Below, piece by piece: positions 22,735-33,406 of a DNA stretch of 64,000 nt; position 1 is the first letter of the stretch; each line of letters opens with the position of its first letter. A model generated the notes under the pieces. That model searched no databases, was not told the DNA's origin, and worked only from the letters and a program-made list of their open reading frames with translations. The DNA comes from Sialis fuliginosa. Its lineage: Eukaryota; Arthropoda; Insecta; Megaloptera; Sialidae. A program made the position numbers and the translations under genes. The stretch lies in assembly GCA_961205875.1 (NCBI GenBank), contig OY540818.1:16590761-16654760 (forward strand), given 5' to 3'.

Positions 22735-23300
22735 TAACAGGGTTTTTTTTTTCAAGATTTTCATGGTTTTGAGGGTACTAAATTAACTTTTTTTCTAAAC
22801 ATATCCAATTTTGGATGTTCGATATTTTTTTATTTGAAAACTATTAATTTTTAAGAAAAATCAAGAGGGGAAATGTACTTAGAATTAAGCAAGGATTCTT
22901 GGGGATTTTAAAAAAAATTTATTATTTTTTTATACTTTTCTGAAACTAAAAAGAAATGAATTACAAATAAATAAATAAAATTTTGCAAGAGTCCTTGCTT
23001 AAATCTAAGCACATTTTGCCTCTTACGATTATATTTAAAAATTAATAGTTTTCGAGTAAAAAATTATTGAAAGATTTTTAGAAAAAAAGTTGATTATTTT
23101 TTTCTCATAAAATATGAATCTGCAACAAAATTTAGATTTGAAAAAAGAATAGTTGACCCTTGAATTCCATCAAGCTGACATTTCTAAAAGAACCCCATAA
23201 TGTCATTATTTAGCCCCCTCAAAACCATGAAATTTTAACATTTTTTTTTAAATTCGTTATTTTGGAAATAATAAGTCTTTAAAAAAAACACCTTTACAGA
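22735..23300. repeat. Foldback repeat J, copy 1
   Basis: Internal inverted strings (CTTAGAATTAAGCAAGGAT near 22882; TCCTTGCTTAAATCTAAGCA near 22992) make it a hairpin. The related copy is at 41940-42490, sharing TTAGCCCCCTC and CGTTATTTTGGAAATAAT. It lies just past the TMEM192 polyadenylation signal. Confidence 0.55.
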
Positions 23301-23922
23301 AAATTAAAGCCATGGTTGTGTTCCTACAGTTTAGTTTTTGAAGTAAGAGTATGTATTAGATTATTGATTTGTTATTTTTGTGTAATTACATATTTAATAA
23401 ATAATTAAGTATATTGTTTTTAAGTTTACATAAATGTATTTTTTATTTTTACTAATTTCTTATTTTACGTTTGCACTTATTGTTAGGTAAAAGTTGTGTT
23501 TTAATAATTATCAAAAATATGTTTTAACTTATTTGATGAAAGATTCGACCATTTATTGGTTTGTGATAAATATATACAATATATCTTATTTAAATTCATA
23601 TTTGTACGTCTAAAAACTAAATAGGTATTAGAATAAAAACATTAAGATTTTTTTTATAAATTGATTAAATAGAAATTGCATTAATTTTCATTGTTGTGTG
23701 GGGGGGGGGGGGGGAGTCTCCAGTTTTTGTTACGTATATTATGAATGACCCCTAATTAAAATATCTAAAAAATACTGTTTTATCACATTCATTATAATGC
23801 AGTGCCTATTTATTAAATTTTAAATATAAACAAAATTAGATACAAGAATTAATGTTTTAATAATTATTTTTTTAATGGCAATAATTTTATATTAGTTATA
23901 ATAAAATATGTAGGATCTCTAT
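23301..23922. other. Low-complexity intergenic stretch with G-run
   Basis: A+T-rich sequence with no gene. A run of 14-15 G residues at about 23700-23714 could form a G-quadruplex or simply be a slippage-prone homopolymer. Confidence 0.5.
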
Positions 23923-24109
23923 TAGAGGTGTACCGGAATTCCGGCCGGAACTCACGATATAGAATTAAAGTGAATATTTTAATTTATATTTAATTTTATT
24001 TACTATTCTATTATTATTATTTTTATATTATATTATTATCAATCATTATCAAGGGGATATAATACTACACGAATTTAGTTGCCAGATTTATAAAATGCTC
24101 CGTCTACGT

Positions 24110-24838
24110 CTTATTTTCTTGTATTTTAGTCGATATTTGTATGACGAGATGAAGTTCACTACAGGAAATTTCACTAAAAAATTTGGAATTTTTGATTTCG
24201 TTAAAAGTATGTTTATTGTATAGAAAATGGCGTGAAAAATTGTTTGTTTCAAACCGCAGGTCTGTATCTCAAACCGTTCTCGAGATATAGCCTCTCAAAG
24301 TTTTAGTTTTTTCAAATTTTTGGAGAAAAAAGGCCATAACTTTTGAACGCGTGGTCGGAATTGATTTTAGTTGACGGATTTGGAATCAGCGTGTCAAAAT
24401 CTATATATTGACATGTATAATATCTTAAAACTCGAAAAAAAAAAATTCACGAAAAATCGAAAAAATTCAAAGGGGTATACCTTAAAAAAATGTCGATTTT
24501 TGGCCAAAATTTTTTTATCGGATTTTAAAGTATTATACATGTCACTATATAGATTTTGACACGCTGATTTCAAATCCGTCAACTAAAATCAATTCCGACC
24601 ACGCGTTCAAAAGTTATGGCCTTTTTTCTCCAAAAATTTGAAAAAACTAAAACTTTGAGAGGCTATATCTCGAGAACGGTTTGAGATACAGACTTGCGCT
24701 TTGAAACAAACAACTTTTCACGTCATTTTCTATACAACAAACATACTTTTAACGAAATCAAAAATTCTAAATTTTTTAGTGAAATTTCCTGCAGTGAACT
24801 TCAACTCGTCATACAAATATCGACTAAAATACAAGAAT
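24110..24838. repeat. Long palindromic foldback, copy 1 (nested in hAT-like element)
   Basis: Two ~320-bp arms, near-perfect complements, flank a ~90-bp centre. Arm strings include TTTTAGTCGATATTTGTATG, GGCCATAACTTTTGAACGCG and AATCAGCGTGTCAAAATC. Copy 2 is at 32306-33039. The symmetry makes the same short peptide readable on both strands, which is an artefact and not a gene. Confidence 0.85.
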
Positions 24839-24917
24839 ATACAAAAATATGAGATTAAATACTAAGTCATATCTCCCCCCATCGCAAAAAGCTATCTACG
24901 CCACTGAAAGAACGTAT

Positions 24918-25029
24918 GCTATACAAATAATTTAACGAAATTATAGCTATACAAATAATTTAACGAAATTATAGTTATACAAATAGTTTAATGAAATTAA
25001 TGCTATACAAATAGTTTTACGAAGCTGTC
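24918..25029. repeat. 28-bp tandem repeat, four copies
   Basis: Units begin at 24918, 24946, 24974 and 25002. The first two are identical (start GCTATACAAATAATTTAACG) and the last two differ by a few substitutions. It lies inside the hAT-like element. Confidence 0.85.
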
Positions 25030-25213
25030 AAATTTACAGAATGTGTGTAAAACACAATTTTTATAATTTAATATATTTTCTTGAAGAAATACCATATAAA
25101 ATAATGTTATATTAATTTAAGATAATAATCTATTTAAAATATAATAGTAGTGACATTAAACGTGAGTTTCGGCCGGAATTCCGGTACACCTGTAATCTCT
25201 ATAGGTATTTGTT

Positions 25214-25366
25214 ATTATAAATTGTAATCCCAATCAGCTTTTCTCAACCGAAACTGTACTGCGGACTAGTTTTACATATTTTTGTTGAAAAATATTATTT
25301 TTAAACATTTTTTATATGGCGTGTCTTTTACGGTCCAACGGTTGAGAAGCGCTGAAATTAATCCTG
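25214..25366. mobile_element. Possible miniature hAT-like element (TTCTCAACCG ends)
   Basis: CAGCTTTTCTCAACCG on the left and CGGTTGAGAAGCGCTG on the right are inverted. CAG..TTCTCAACC termini are common in hAT miniature elements. No target duplication is clear. Confidence 0.35.
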
Positions 25367-26849
25367 AAATATCATAATGAAAATGTATAATTAAGTAATA
25401 TATTATATAAATAAAGTTATATAAAAAGAATTTTTCAATTTTATTGAAAATACAGTAAGTAATCCCTAGCCTCGATTTACGTGAATTTTCTTTTACGTAG
25501 TTGAAAAAGTTTGGAAAAAATTTTGGGATCAAGTTTATTATTATTGTTCATTATTAAAATAAACAATTTAAAGCAGATAAAATTTCATAAAAAAATGGTT
25601 TGGACAAATAATTAGACTCGTGTAAAACATTTAAAATTATAATTTTTATTTTGGACATAAAAAAATGTTCAATAACATTAAAATAAATTTTTATTAAATT
25701 TCCTTTAATTATAACGCCCTATATGTACAAAAAGGGCCATATTTAACCCACTGACTACTTTGAAAATATGAATTTTTTTTCGAAAAAAATTATCGTTCTT
25801 CAAATTTTTTGTTTATACACTTATACAGAATACAAAAATTAAAAGAGGTTATACGAACAACATAATTAACTTGCATTAACCTATTTCGTCACGTTATTAT
25901 TCGATAATTGGGATTGCTAATGAATTGAGCAAAAAATTACAAGGTGCGTTTGTACCTATACATTCCGAATAATGCGTTCTAGGTAATTAGTGTAAATGGG
26001 AAGATATCAGGGACGGACTAAGTGTCTTTTTATATCGAATTTAAGGTTAAATTATTAATTAATTAAGCCATAAGAAAATGAATATTGAGTGAATTAGAAA
26101 TGTTGTAGTAGCCTATTTTGTTTTCAACTTAAATAAACAATTAAATACATAAATATTTTTAAATGGTGTATGAAAGTTAAAAACAAAACACTATTGGCTA
26201 ATTTAAAATTGATCAGTTTATTTCAAAATGCATCAATCACAGGTTCTTATATTTGATGAAAAAAGGAAGTTTCAGCTGTCAATTATATTGTTAGTTTGAA
26301 AAACGTGTTAAAATATGGAATTGTTTTAACGAATTATACTTATTTTCTTTGTTAAACGCATATAATCATCACAAATTTAATTATTTACTAAACATCAATT
26401 AAGTTAGGTTATATGATTCATGACAGTTGACCCGATTGTGTTAGTTTCGATTTTTACCACTGAAGCGTCGCTACCATCGACGACATACCAATAATAGTTT
26501 TATTTTATCCTTAATAAGATTTTAAATACCTATACGTGCATATATGTGGAGTATTTGGATAATGCCGAGTACATTCCTGGAGGACATAGAGAATGAAATG
26601 GCTCTATTATGCAAATATGCAGTTATATGCGTGTCATACAAATGTGTCTAAATACGATCATATCGATTTTAGTTATTCTCATAAAAAATTGTGGGATTTA
26701 AAAATATTAAAATAGAATACATATAACTAGAGCTGTTGTAAGTATTCAGTGAAAATACTACCAAGTACTTAGTGAAGTATTAAGTAGTTTTTGCTATTTG
26801 AATGTACTTGAAGTAAGTCTGTTAAATAGTAAACTTAATTTTAGAACTT
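25367..26849. other. Intergenic, no gene recognised
   Basis: A+T-rich, mostly unique-looking DNA. Neither strand shows a domain, a splice-bounded coding exon or a delimited transposon. Confidence 0.5.
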
Positions 26850-27480
26850 TGGGGTCGTGACGGTCTTAGGGCACGTGATATTCTTAAAGTGAAAGGTGCA
26901 AGCTATATTTGAGAGTCTGTAGGATGATATATTAACTATTCAACTTATTAATTAACTTATCAATTTTAATTTGTTAATGATAAGGCAAGGGGGTCTCGAC
27001 GGTCTTAGGGCGTTTGATAGTCTTATGTCCGGTATTATAAAGGAGCTAGCAAATTTGCTAGCTAGCAAGCACTTTCAACTGAGATATCAAACTTATATGA
27101 CAGTTCTTTTGGAGTTTGTTGATGCCTTTGACAAGTTTCGCGCACGCGTTGTAAGTAAATACCAACGGTATTAAAACAGTGGTGATGTTATGAAAATTAT
27201 TTTGTACGGTCAAAGATGCCAACTGTGTTACAATTAGTTGAAGTCTCACTGCTCTAAATTCCATAGCTAATCCATAGATACTAGTACATAATTAATACCC
27301 CATTTGAAAGTAATTGCTAGCTAGCAAATTTTGCTAGGTCTTTTATGATACCGGACATTAAAGATAATCGTGTAAGCTATATTTAAAAAAAAGTTGGAGT
27401 CTGTAAGATCGCGCCAAGTTGAGATATTAACTATTCAACTTATTTGGTAATTTATCAATTTATTATTTATAGGGTGAAAA
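26850..27480. repeat. Duplicated unit F, second copy split by an E element
   Basis: GACGGTCTTAGGGC followed by AAGCTATATTT and ATATTAACTATTCAACTTAT occurs at 26856-26960 and again at 26998-27450, where the E element 27025-27358 interrupts it. A third partial copy is at 31675-31825. Confidence 0.65.
27025..27358. mobile_element. E-family miniature element (Harbinger-like) with TTA duplication
   Basis: TGTCCGGTATTATAAA and its complement TATGATACCGGACA bound the unit, and GCTAGCAAATT strings lie inside both ends. Comparison with the empty site in the neighbouring F copy (ATTCTTAAAG) gives a TTA target duplicated at both flanks. Three-base TWA duplications are the hallmark of PIF/Harbinger elements. 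Confidence 0.7.
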
Positions 27481-27802
27481 TAATTACTTGGTGAGATATG
27501 AATATATGTATGTATAGTTACCCCCACCCCCCTTTAATTTATGAAAAACCCAACTCCTGACGTCCATGGACGTATACAAACGTATATATATTATGTATAG
27601 AGGTCGGACGTGACGCAAACTTTCTGTTATACGCATAAATACATCATATTTATTCTAAACGGGCGTCCATATTATTTTAGCATCATTTATTTTTCATCGT
27701 GACTTTTTCGTGCTTTTAAATTAAATATTTTTTTAATATGTAGTACATTTTTGTTGTTGGCTTTTTGCATGGTATCAATAAAGAAATTAAAAAAACTATT
27801 AT

Positions 27803-28329
27803 AACGTATTGGCATCAATCTTGGACAATACTCCACTTGTACTAAATAAATGATATGCCATTACTGAATCATAAACTATTGACAATTAACTATAAACCAG
27901 CTTAATTTGATGACAATCGGCCAATGGGTGTTAAAATGGTGGACATTTAAACTAATTTTAGTTTAATCTATTTATTTTCTTCTGTAGGCTTTCGTGGCCG
28001 TCTTCTTCAGAAGTGATTCAGTTTCAGAATCACTTCTGAAGAAGACTCCGACATGAGAGTCGAAACTATAACCTATTTATTAATTATTATATTATCATAG
28101 CATCTGCTTTACATTGTTTACAATTTTATCATTCATTAGCAAGTGTTCATTACTGGGTTTACTTTTTTCCATTACTGGAAAAAAAATAAAAACAAACTAT
28201 ATTTGCTGACTTTGGTAATTAAATTGATTTAATAAAGAAGTAGGTAGTTGTTTTATTAGTAAAATAAGTTCATGAGAATAACAAAAACACCTTGCTCTTA
28301 AAGCGTCTAAGACTGGTGCCAGTACCTTA
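27803..28329 (+). mobile_element. A-family TIR element, copy 1
   Basis: Its right end reads GACTGGTGCCAGTACCTTA and its left end is the decayed complement. Interior landmarks shared by A copies are AATCGGCCAATGGGTG, AAAATGGTGGACATTTAAA, GCATCTGCTTTACATTGTTT and GACTTTGGTAATTAAATTGA. This copy carries a 96-bp insertion at 27977-28072. Other copies suggest a TA duplication. Confidence 0.8.
27977..28072 (+). mobile_element. 96-bp insertion with 9-bp duplication and hammerhead-like hairpins
   Basis: CTATTTATT occurs at 27968-27976 and 28073-28081. A copies at 40395 and 61527 have the site once, uninterrupted. The insert contains an inverted pair (TCTTCTTCAGAAGTGATTC and complement) and, on the plus strand, CTGAAGA, then GACTC, an 8-base loop, GAGTC and GAAAC. 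This resembles the CTGANGA..stem..GAAA strings of hammerhead ribozymes, with one extra base before the stem. No protein capacity. Confidence 0.65.
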
Positions 28330-30493
28330 CATGTGATTGTATTGAATTTTTGTGTTCCTCTTGAGAGAAAATCGGTAATCAATATAAATAGGATTTATAG
28401 ATCTCATGGGAGCTATAGATTTAGAATGTAGGTTTCTTATTTGTTTTGGCGATTCTATTTTTTACTTTATTTTATGTAAAAAGCTGCCGTGGGTGCCGCG
28501 GGACTTTCTTATACGTAATACTGAAAGGGAATAGTTATAGTTATATACTTTTTTTAAGTCGGTTTTATTTTTTTATGAAATATTAACAACATTAAATTAT
28601 TATTATTTTAATTAAAAATTCCTTTCTGTTATCGATCTTGTAAAATTTGGGCCACCGTTTCGTCACACATTGCAGTGGACATCTTCAGGGCTCCACTTTT
28701 AGTATATGTTTCTTTTACAATCGAAACGTAACTAGATAAAATGTAAACATACATATCTCTACAACTAAAACTCCATCTTCTATTTCCTGATTTGACATCG
28801 GACACTACCTAAGTATATTTATATAGATTGTTATAGCGATAATGCGGTTCTAGTTACCTCAGCTAATTACTCTTCCATTAGCGGTAAAAACTCCACAGTG
28901 ACGATATTTGCATACACATTGTTACATGCGTGCAGAGGTGGTTTTAGTAATTTTTGGGGGACTCTTTATATAAAATTAAAAAAAGATATATTTTCGTTCA
29001 AAAATTTTTAGGGTTCTACTAAAAGTGCTCTAGTTTCGTTAAATATTAATGAAATTTTATTTTTAAATTTTTATTTGAACGTAGAAATAATGAACTTTCT
29101 AATGATGTATGATTATTTGAGATTTGGATAATTTAAAGTGTCATACGCGACATATCAAAAATGCAAAACTTTTAAATGTAATGATATTACAAATAGTACT
29201 TTATCTTAAAAATATATTTAAATTAACAACTTTTATCAAGAAAATTTTTAATTTTATTAAAAAAAATAAAAAAATAATATAATTAGCTAGTATTTATTTC
29301 TATAAATAAATAAACAAGGATTTATTTGCCTAAGTGAATTTTTACTTGTAATTATTTACTATTTTACAAGGTTAAAATATAACATTTTGTTCTAATTAAA
29401 ATTCTACTTATTTCCTGGTATAATAAAATAATAATCTGCTTTAAAAACGTATGCAAATGAGTTTTAAAAAATAAGGTGTGTCACTTCTTCAAAATTTTAA
29501 CCTATATGTTTTATAAAATTAATTAAATCAAATAAATTCAAGTCGTGTAATATATCATCCCACGCAATCATAACAGTTAATTACTCTATTAATTAATACG
29601 ACTCTGTTGTTGGAATGCAGTGGCCTTAGTGGTGGGCGAATTGGGGGTGTGATTTGTATAATATATCATTTGTATAATATTTCTTTAGCAATTATAAAAA
29701 AATATATCTGTTTGTCTGTTTGTTACCTTCTCATGGCTAAACCGCTGAACCGATTTTGATGAAATTTGGTAGAAATATAGTTTACATTCTGAGGAAGGAT
29801 ATAGGCTACTTTGTATCCCGTAGATAAAAAAATACAAATTTCATGCGGACGAATTCGCGGGTAACAGCTATTACTATATTATAATTAAGTATTGTTTTAA
29901 TATCTTCATATTTCAATCTTTTGTGACCTAGTCTGTACCTGATAAAATCGTTATTTAATATTATTAACAGCTCGTTTGTTTAATTGTAGGTCACAAAGGG
30001 TTGAATAAACTATTGACGACCTAAAATTTTTGAGGACCGCATATAAAAAAATTATATTGATGTTTTTTTTTTAACCACTTTTTGCGTCTTCCCCGGCGGT
30101 AACTTTGGGAGCACGAATGCAAAAAAATCGTCAAAATATTCATTACAAAAAAAAATAAAAATTATTTCCATTAAATTTCAACAATGCACGAACGTTATAT
30201 TTTTTTCTCGTTTATTAAAATATTTTCAACAACATACAGAGCGCAAAATATGTCATCGGGTATGTAAGATGATGTACATATATGAAGGGCATATTATGGA
30301 GTCAACGACCATCGTTTAAAACTCGTTTCCGTTCCGGAACATGCCGGAGTCCGTGCGACACACATCCGGTTTTATTAAAGTGAATATTAATCAAGTAAAA
30401 TGGTCATACGCGGAGATATGCATATTTGTTGTTTATATACGCATATCCATTATAACTTAGAGTGCGTGTACAGGAGGACTTTGATAATGCGAT
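28330..30493. other. Intergenic, repeat fragments only
   Basis: It contains a CACTGCAATGTGTGACGAAAC-type hairpin fragment on the minus strand (28640-28700) and a dispersed repeat at 29699-29870. The stretch 30240-30480 is less A+T-rich but without a recognisable product. Confidence 0.5.
29699..29870 (+). repeat. Dispersed repeat ending GCGGACGAATTCGCGGGTAA
   Basis: It starts near TGTTTGTCTGTTTGTTACC and includes AACCGATTTTGATGAAATTTGG and CTACTTTGTATCCCG before the GCGGGTAACAGCTA end. Further copies: 48843-49112 and, inverted, 62950-63110. The pattern is typical of abundant non-LTR/SINE-like 3' tails in insects. Confidence 0.6.
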
Positions 30494-30921
30494 AAGGTAC
30501 TGGCACCAGTCGTGGACAATACTCATTATTTAATTAAATGTACTAAATTAGAAATATTTTTTGATATTTGATTACATACATACTGCCATTACTGAATCAT
30601 AATCTTAACAGTAAAACAGCTTAATTTGATAACAATCGGCCAATGAGTGTCAAAATGGTGGACATTTAAATTATATTATTATAGCATCTGCTTTATGTTG
30701 TTTACAATTTTATAACTTTTGTAATCATTAGCAAGTGTCCATTACTGGTTTTACTTACTGGAGAAAAAACATAAACAGAATATAAGGCTATAATTAACAA
30801 AAAAAATTATATTTGTAGACTTTGGTAATTAAATTTATTTAATTTATTCGTATCATGAGTTCATGAAAATTACAAAAAAAGTTCATTAATTAAAGCGGGC
30901 AAGACTGGTTCCAGTACCTTA
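30494..30921 (+). mobile_element. A-family TIR element, copy 2
   Basis: Complete ends: AAGGTACTGGCACCAGTCG on the left and GACTGGTTCCAGTACCTT on the right, flanked by TA on both sides. The interior order matches the other A copies. Confidence 0.85.
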
Positions 30922-32305
30922 TAGTTCAAGGATACGTATATGGTGCTTTATTTTGTAATAAAAAAGATCTTCCTTTTTTTGTATCTTGAACGATTTTTCA
31001 GAAAAAATAAAGAATAAAGAATAACAATGTACGTAAAAATGAAATATTTTAACAACTAGATAACTAATACTAATACTCATATCTGATATAATTAGTTAAT
31101 AATTTTAATTGACTGTTAAAAATTAATAACAAAAATCTTGATCAAAAATAAAGCGAAAACAGACCTTTGTTTATATGACCTTTTTGTCTTAAAATTATGC
31201 ACAGATTAACCCTCTTAAATATTGACATTCAATTATGAAACACCCTGTATATTTACTTCCGACTAAGCCTGTATATTTAAATAGAATTCGATCAAGAAGA
31301 CACCCTTGACTTTGCGATGTTACAAGCGTGCCATATATGTATTAGGGGAAGAAGAAGATGTTATTAGTGAAACATTAAACGTGTGAGGGTTGAATAGTTT
31401 TTGCACATACATATCGTGTGACAACTGCTAACACAAGGATTAACTTTAAACGGCTACGTAGAGGGTTGCATTGCAGTTGTAAACATTACTAAAATAGTAT
31501 AAACAAACAGAAATAGGTATACCGGCTAATTGCCTTTCGTCACGTTTCATTAGTGTACAAATATTTACGGAAAAAGTGTAACTTGATATCTGTTTATTTG
31601 CAATTACAATATGTTTCTATTTTAAATTGCATACTTTAGAATAGATCTTTAAATTTGTGTTAGATATATGAGTGGAGCCGAGATATTAACTATTCAACTT
31701 ATTTGTTAATTTATCAAATTTAATTTGTTTATAATAGGGGAAGGGGGTCTCGATGGTCTTAGGACACTTGATATTCTTATTCAACTATATTTTTATAAAG
31801 TTTATAATTGGGGAAGGGAGTCGTGACGGAAATTTTGTGATCAACAAATTGTGTTAATTTTAAATATTATATATTTTTCAGAATTTTTTTTAATAATTTT
31901 ACTATATTACCTATATATTTATAGCCATGATTTATTGAATATTCACCATGAAAGCCTCAACTACGATATCTACTGGAAAATATGTGTTTTTGTAATTTCA
32001 AATAACGAACAATAAAGCCATTTGCATCTGTTTATAAATCTTCATTTAACAAACTATGTTATTGACGTTCATATTTTCAATGCGAAATATAATTTATGTC
32101 CATGCACGGATGTTAATAAAATGATTAAAATAGATTTAGGTTAACCATAGAAATCCAACGTTTTGTTTTTATTTAACCCTAGAAGGCTAATCATTAGTTA
32201 ATTCGACTGACATCAGTTATTATCCTTATTAATTATACATGTAATTATTATATTTGATTTTTTTTTGCATTTTTTGTAACTTAATTACCTAATTTACCTC
32301 TACGT
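30922..32305. other. Intergenic, no gene recognised
   Basis: A+T-rich; holds the third F copy (31675-31825). No coding or RNA gene is supported. Confidence 0.5.
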
Positions 32306-33039
32306 CTTATTTTCTTGTATTTTAGTCGATATTTGTATGACGAGTTGAAGTTCACTGCAGGAAATTTCACTAAAAAATTTCGAATTTTTGATTTCGTTAA
32401 AAGTATGTTTATTATATAGAAAATGACGTAAAAAGTTGTTTGTTTCAAACCGCAGGTCTGTATCTCAAACCGTTCTCGAGATATAGCCTCTCAAAGTTTT
32501 AGTTTTTTCAAATTTTTGGAGAAAAAAGGCCATAACTTTTGAACGCGTGGTCGGAATTGATTTTAGTTGACGGATTTGGAATCAGCGTGTCAAAATCTAT
32601 ATAATGACATGTATAATACCTTAAAACTCGAAAAAAAAAATTTCGCGAAAAATCGAAAAAATTCAAAGGGGTATACCTTAAAAAAATGTTGATTTTTGAC
32701 CAAAATTTTTTTGTCGAATTTTAAAGTATTATACATGTCATTATATAGATTTTGACACGCTGATTTCAAATCCGTCAACTAAAATCAATTCCGACCACGC
32801 GTTCAAAAGTTATGGCCTTTTTTCTCCAAAAATTTGAAAAAACTTAAACTTTGAGAGGCTATATCGCGAGAACGGTTTGAGATACAGACCTGCGGTTTGA
32901 AACAAACAACTTTTCACGCCATTTTCTATACAAAAAACATACTTTTAACGAAATCAAAAATTCGAAATTTTTTAGTGAAATTTCCTGCAGTGAACTTCAA
33001 CTAGTCATACAAATATCGACTAAAATACAAGAAAATAAG
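32306..33039. repeat. Long palindromic foldback, copy 2
   Basis: Bounded by CTTATTTTCTTG and CAAGAAAATAAG, with arms matching copy 1 at 24110-24838 almost base for base. This copy gives the element's true ends, since copy 1 has lost its last bases. No target duplication is clear. Confidence 0.85.
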
Positions 33040-33060
33040 GCTTCCGCGGTGACCTAGGTA

Positions 33061-33212
33061 TGGATCTTGGCTTCCGGGTGTAAGCCGCGTCAATTTGGTC
33101 GTATTATCAACCAACGTTTTGTCACATATTGCAGTGGACATCTAAAAGTGCCGATAACACGACCACATCGACGCGGCTTACACCCAGAAGTCAAGATCCA
33201 TGTAAAACTACT
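33061..33212. repeat. Hairpin repeat with GGGTGTAAGCCGCGT arms
   Basis: GATCTTGGCTTCCGGGTGTA (33063) pairs with the complement ending near 33204. The centre carries the CAACGTTTTGTCACATATTG..GTGGACATC string shared with 28640-28700 and 40005-40105. Related DNA is at 40005-40105. Confidence 0.6.
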
Positions 33213-33335
33213 GTCTGCCGGCGAGAAATCAACGCGATACGTTTACTAGTTAGAAAGATAGACCGACAAATATTCGAAAGGACTAACAGTAGCCATCTAG
33301 GGTTAATATAGAGTTAGACAACCTTGTGATATTAA

Positions 33336-33343
33336 TATAAATA
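33336..33343 (+). promoter_or_regulatory. Candidate TATA box of the secreted-protein gene
   Basis: TATAAATA lies 64 bp before the ATG at 33407, which would put a start site near 33366-33370 and give a ~40-base leader. In such A+T-rich DNA the match could be chance. Confidence 0.35.
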
Positions 33344-33406
33344 TAAGTACTATATCTTTTTATTTAGATTATAGTAGTTCTTGTAGAGTATTAGTATTAG
33401 ATAATA

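Larger units (their letters stand above)
23923..25194. mobile_element. hAT-like element with perfect 8-bp target duplication
   Basis: The ends TAGAGGTGTACCGGAATTCC and its near-complement at 25161-25194 are flanked by identical ATCTCTAT (23915-23922 and 25195-25202). Eight-base duplications and TAGAGRTG-type ends are typical of hAT elements. The interior is occupied by a long palindrome (24110-24838), an end of a CAGTGGCG-type element (24841-24907) and a tandem repeat (24918-25029); no transposase is left. Confidence 0.8.

Noticed and set aside
24371..24582. Nearly the same 62-residue peptide read on both strands, and again at 32590-32778
   Set aside because: It is a consequence of the palindromic foldback; both strands carry the same sequence. 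No domain and no sign of translation.
27977..28072. Calling a functional hammerhead ribozyme
   Set aside because: The core strings are present but one base intervenes before stem II and no stem III with a cleavage triplet is visible; only resemblance is claimed.
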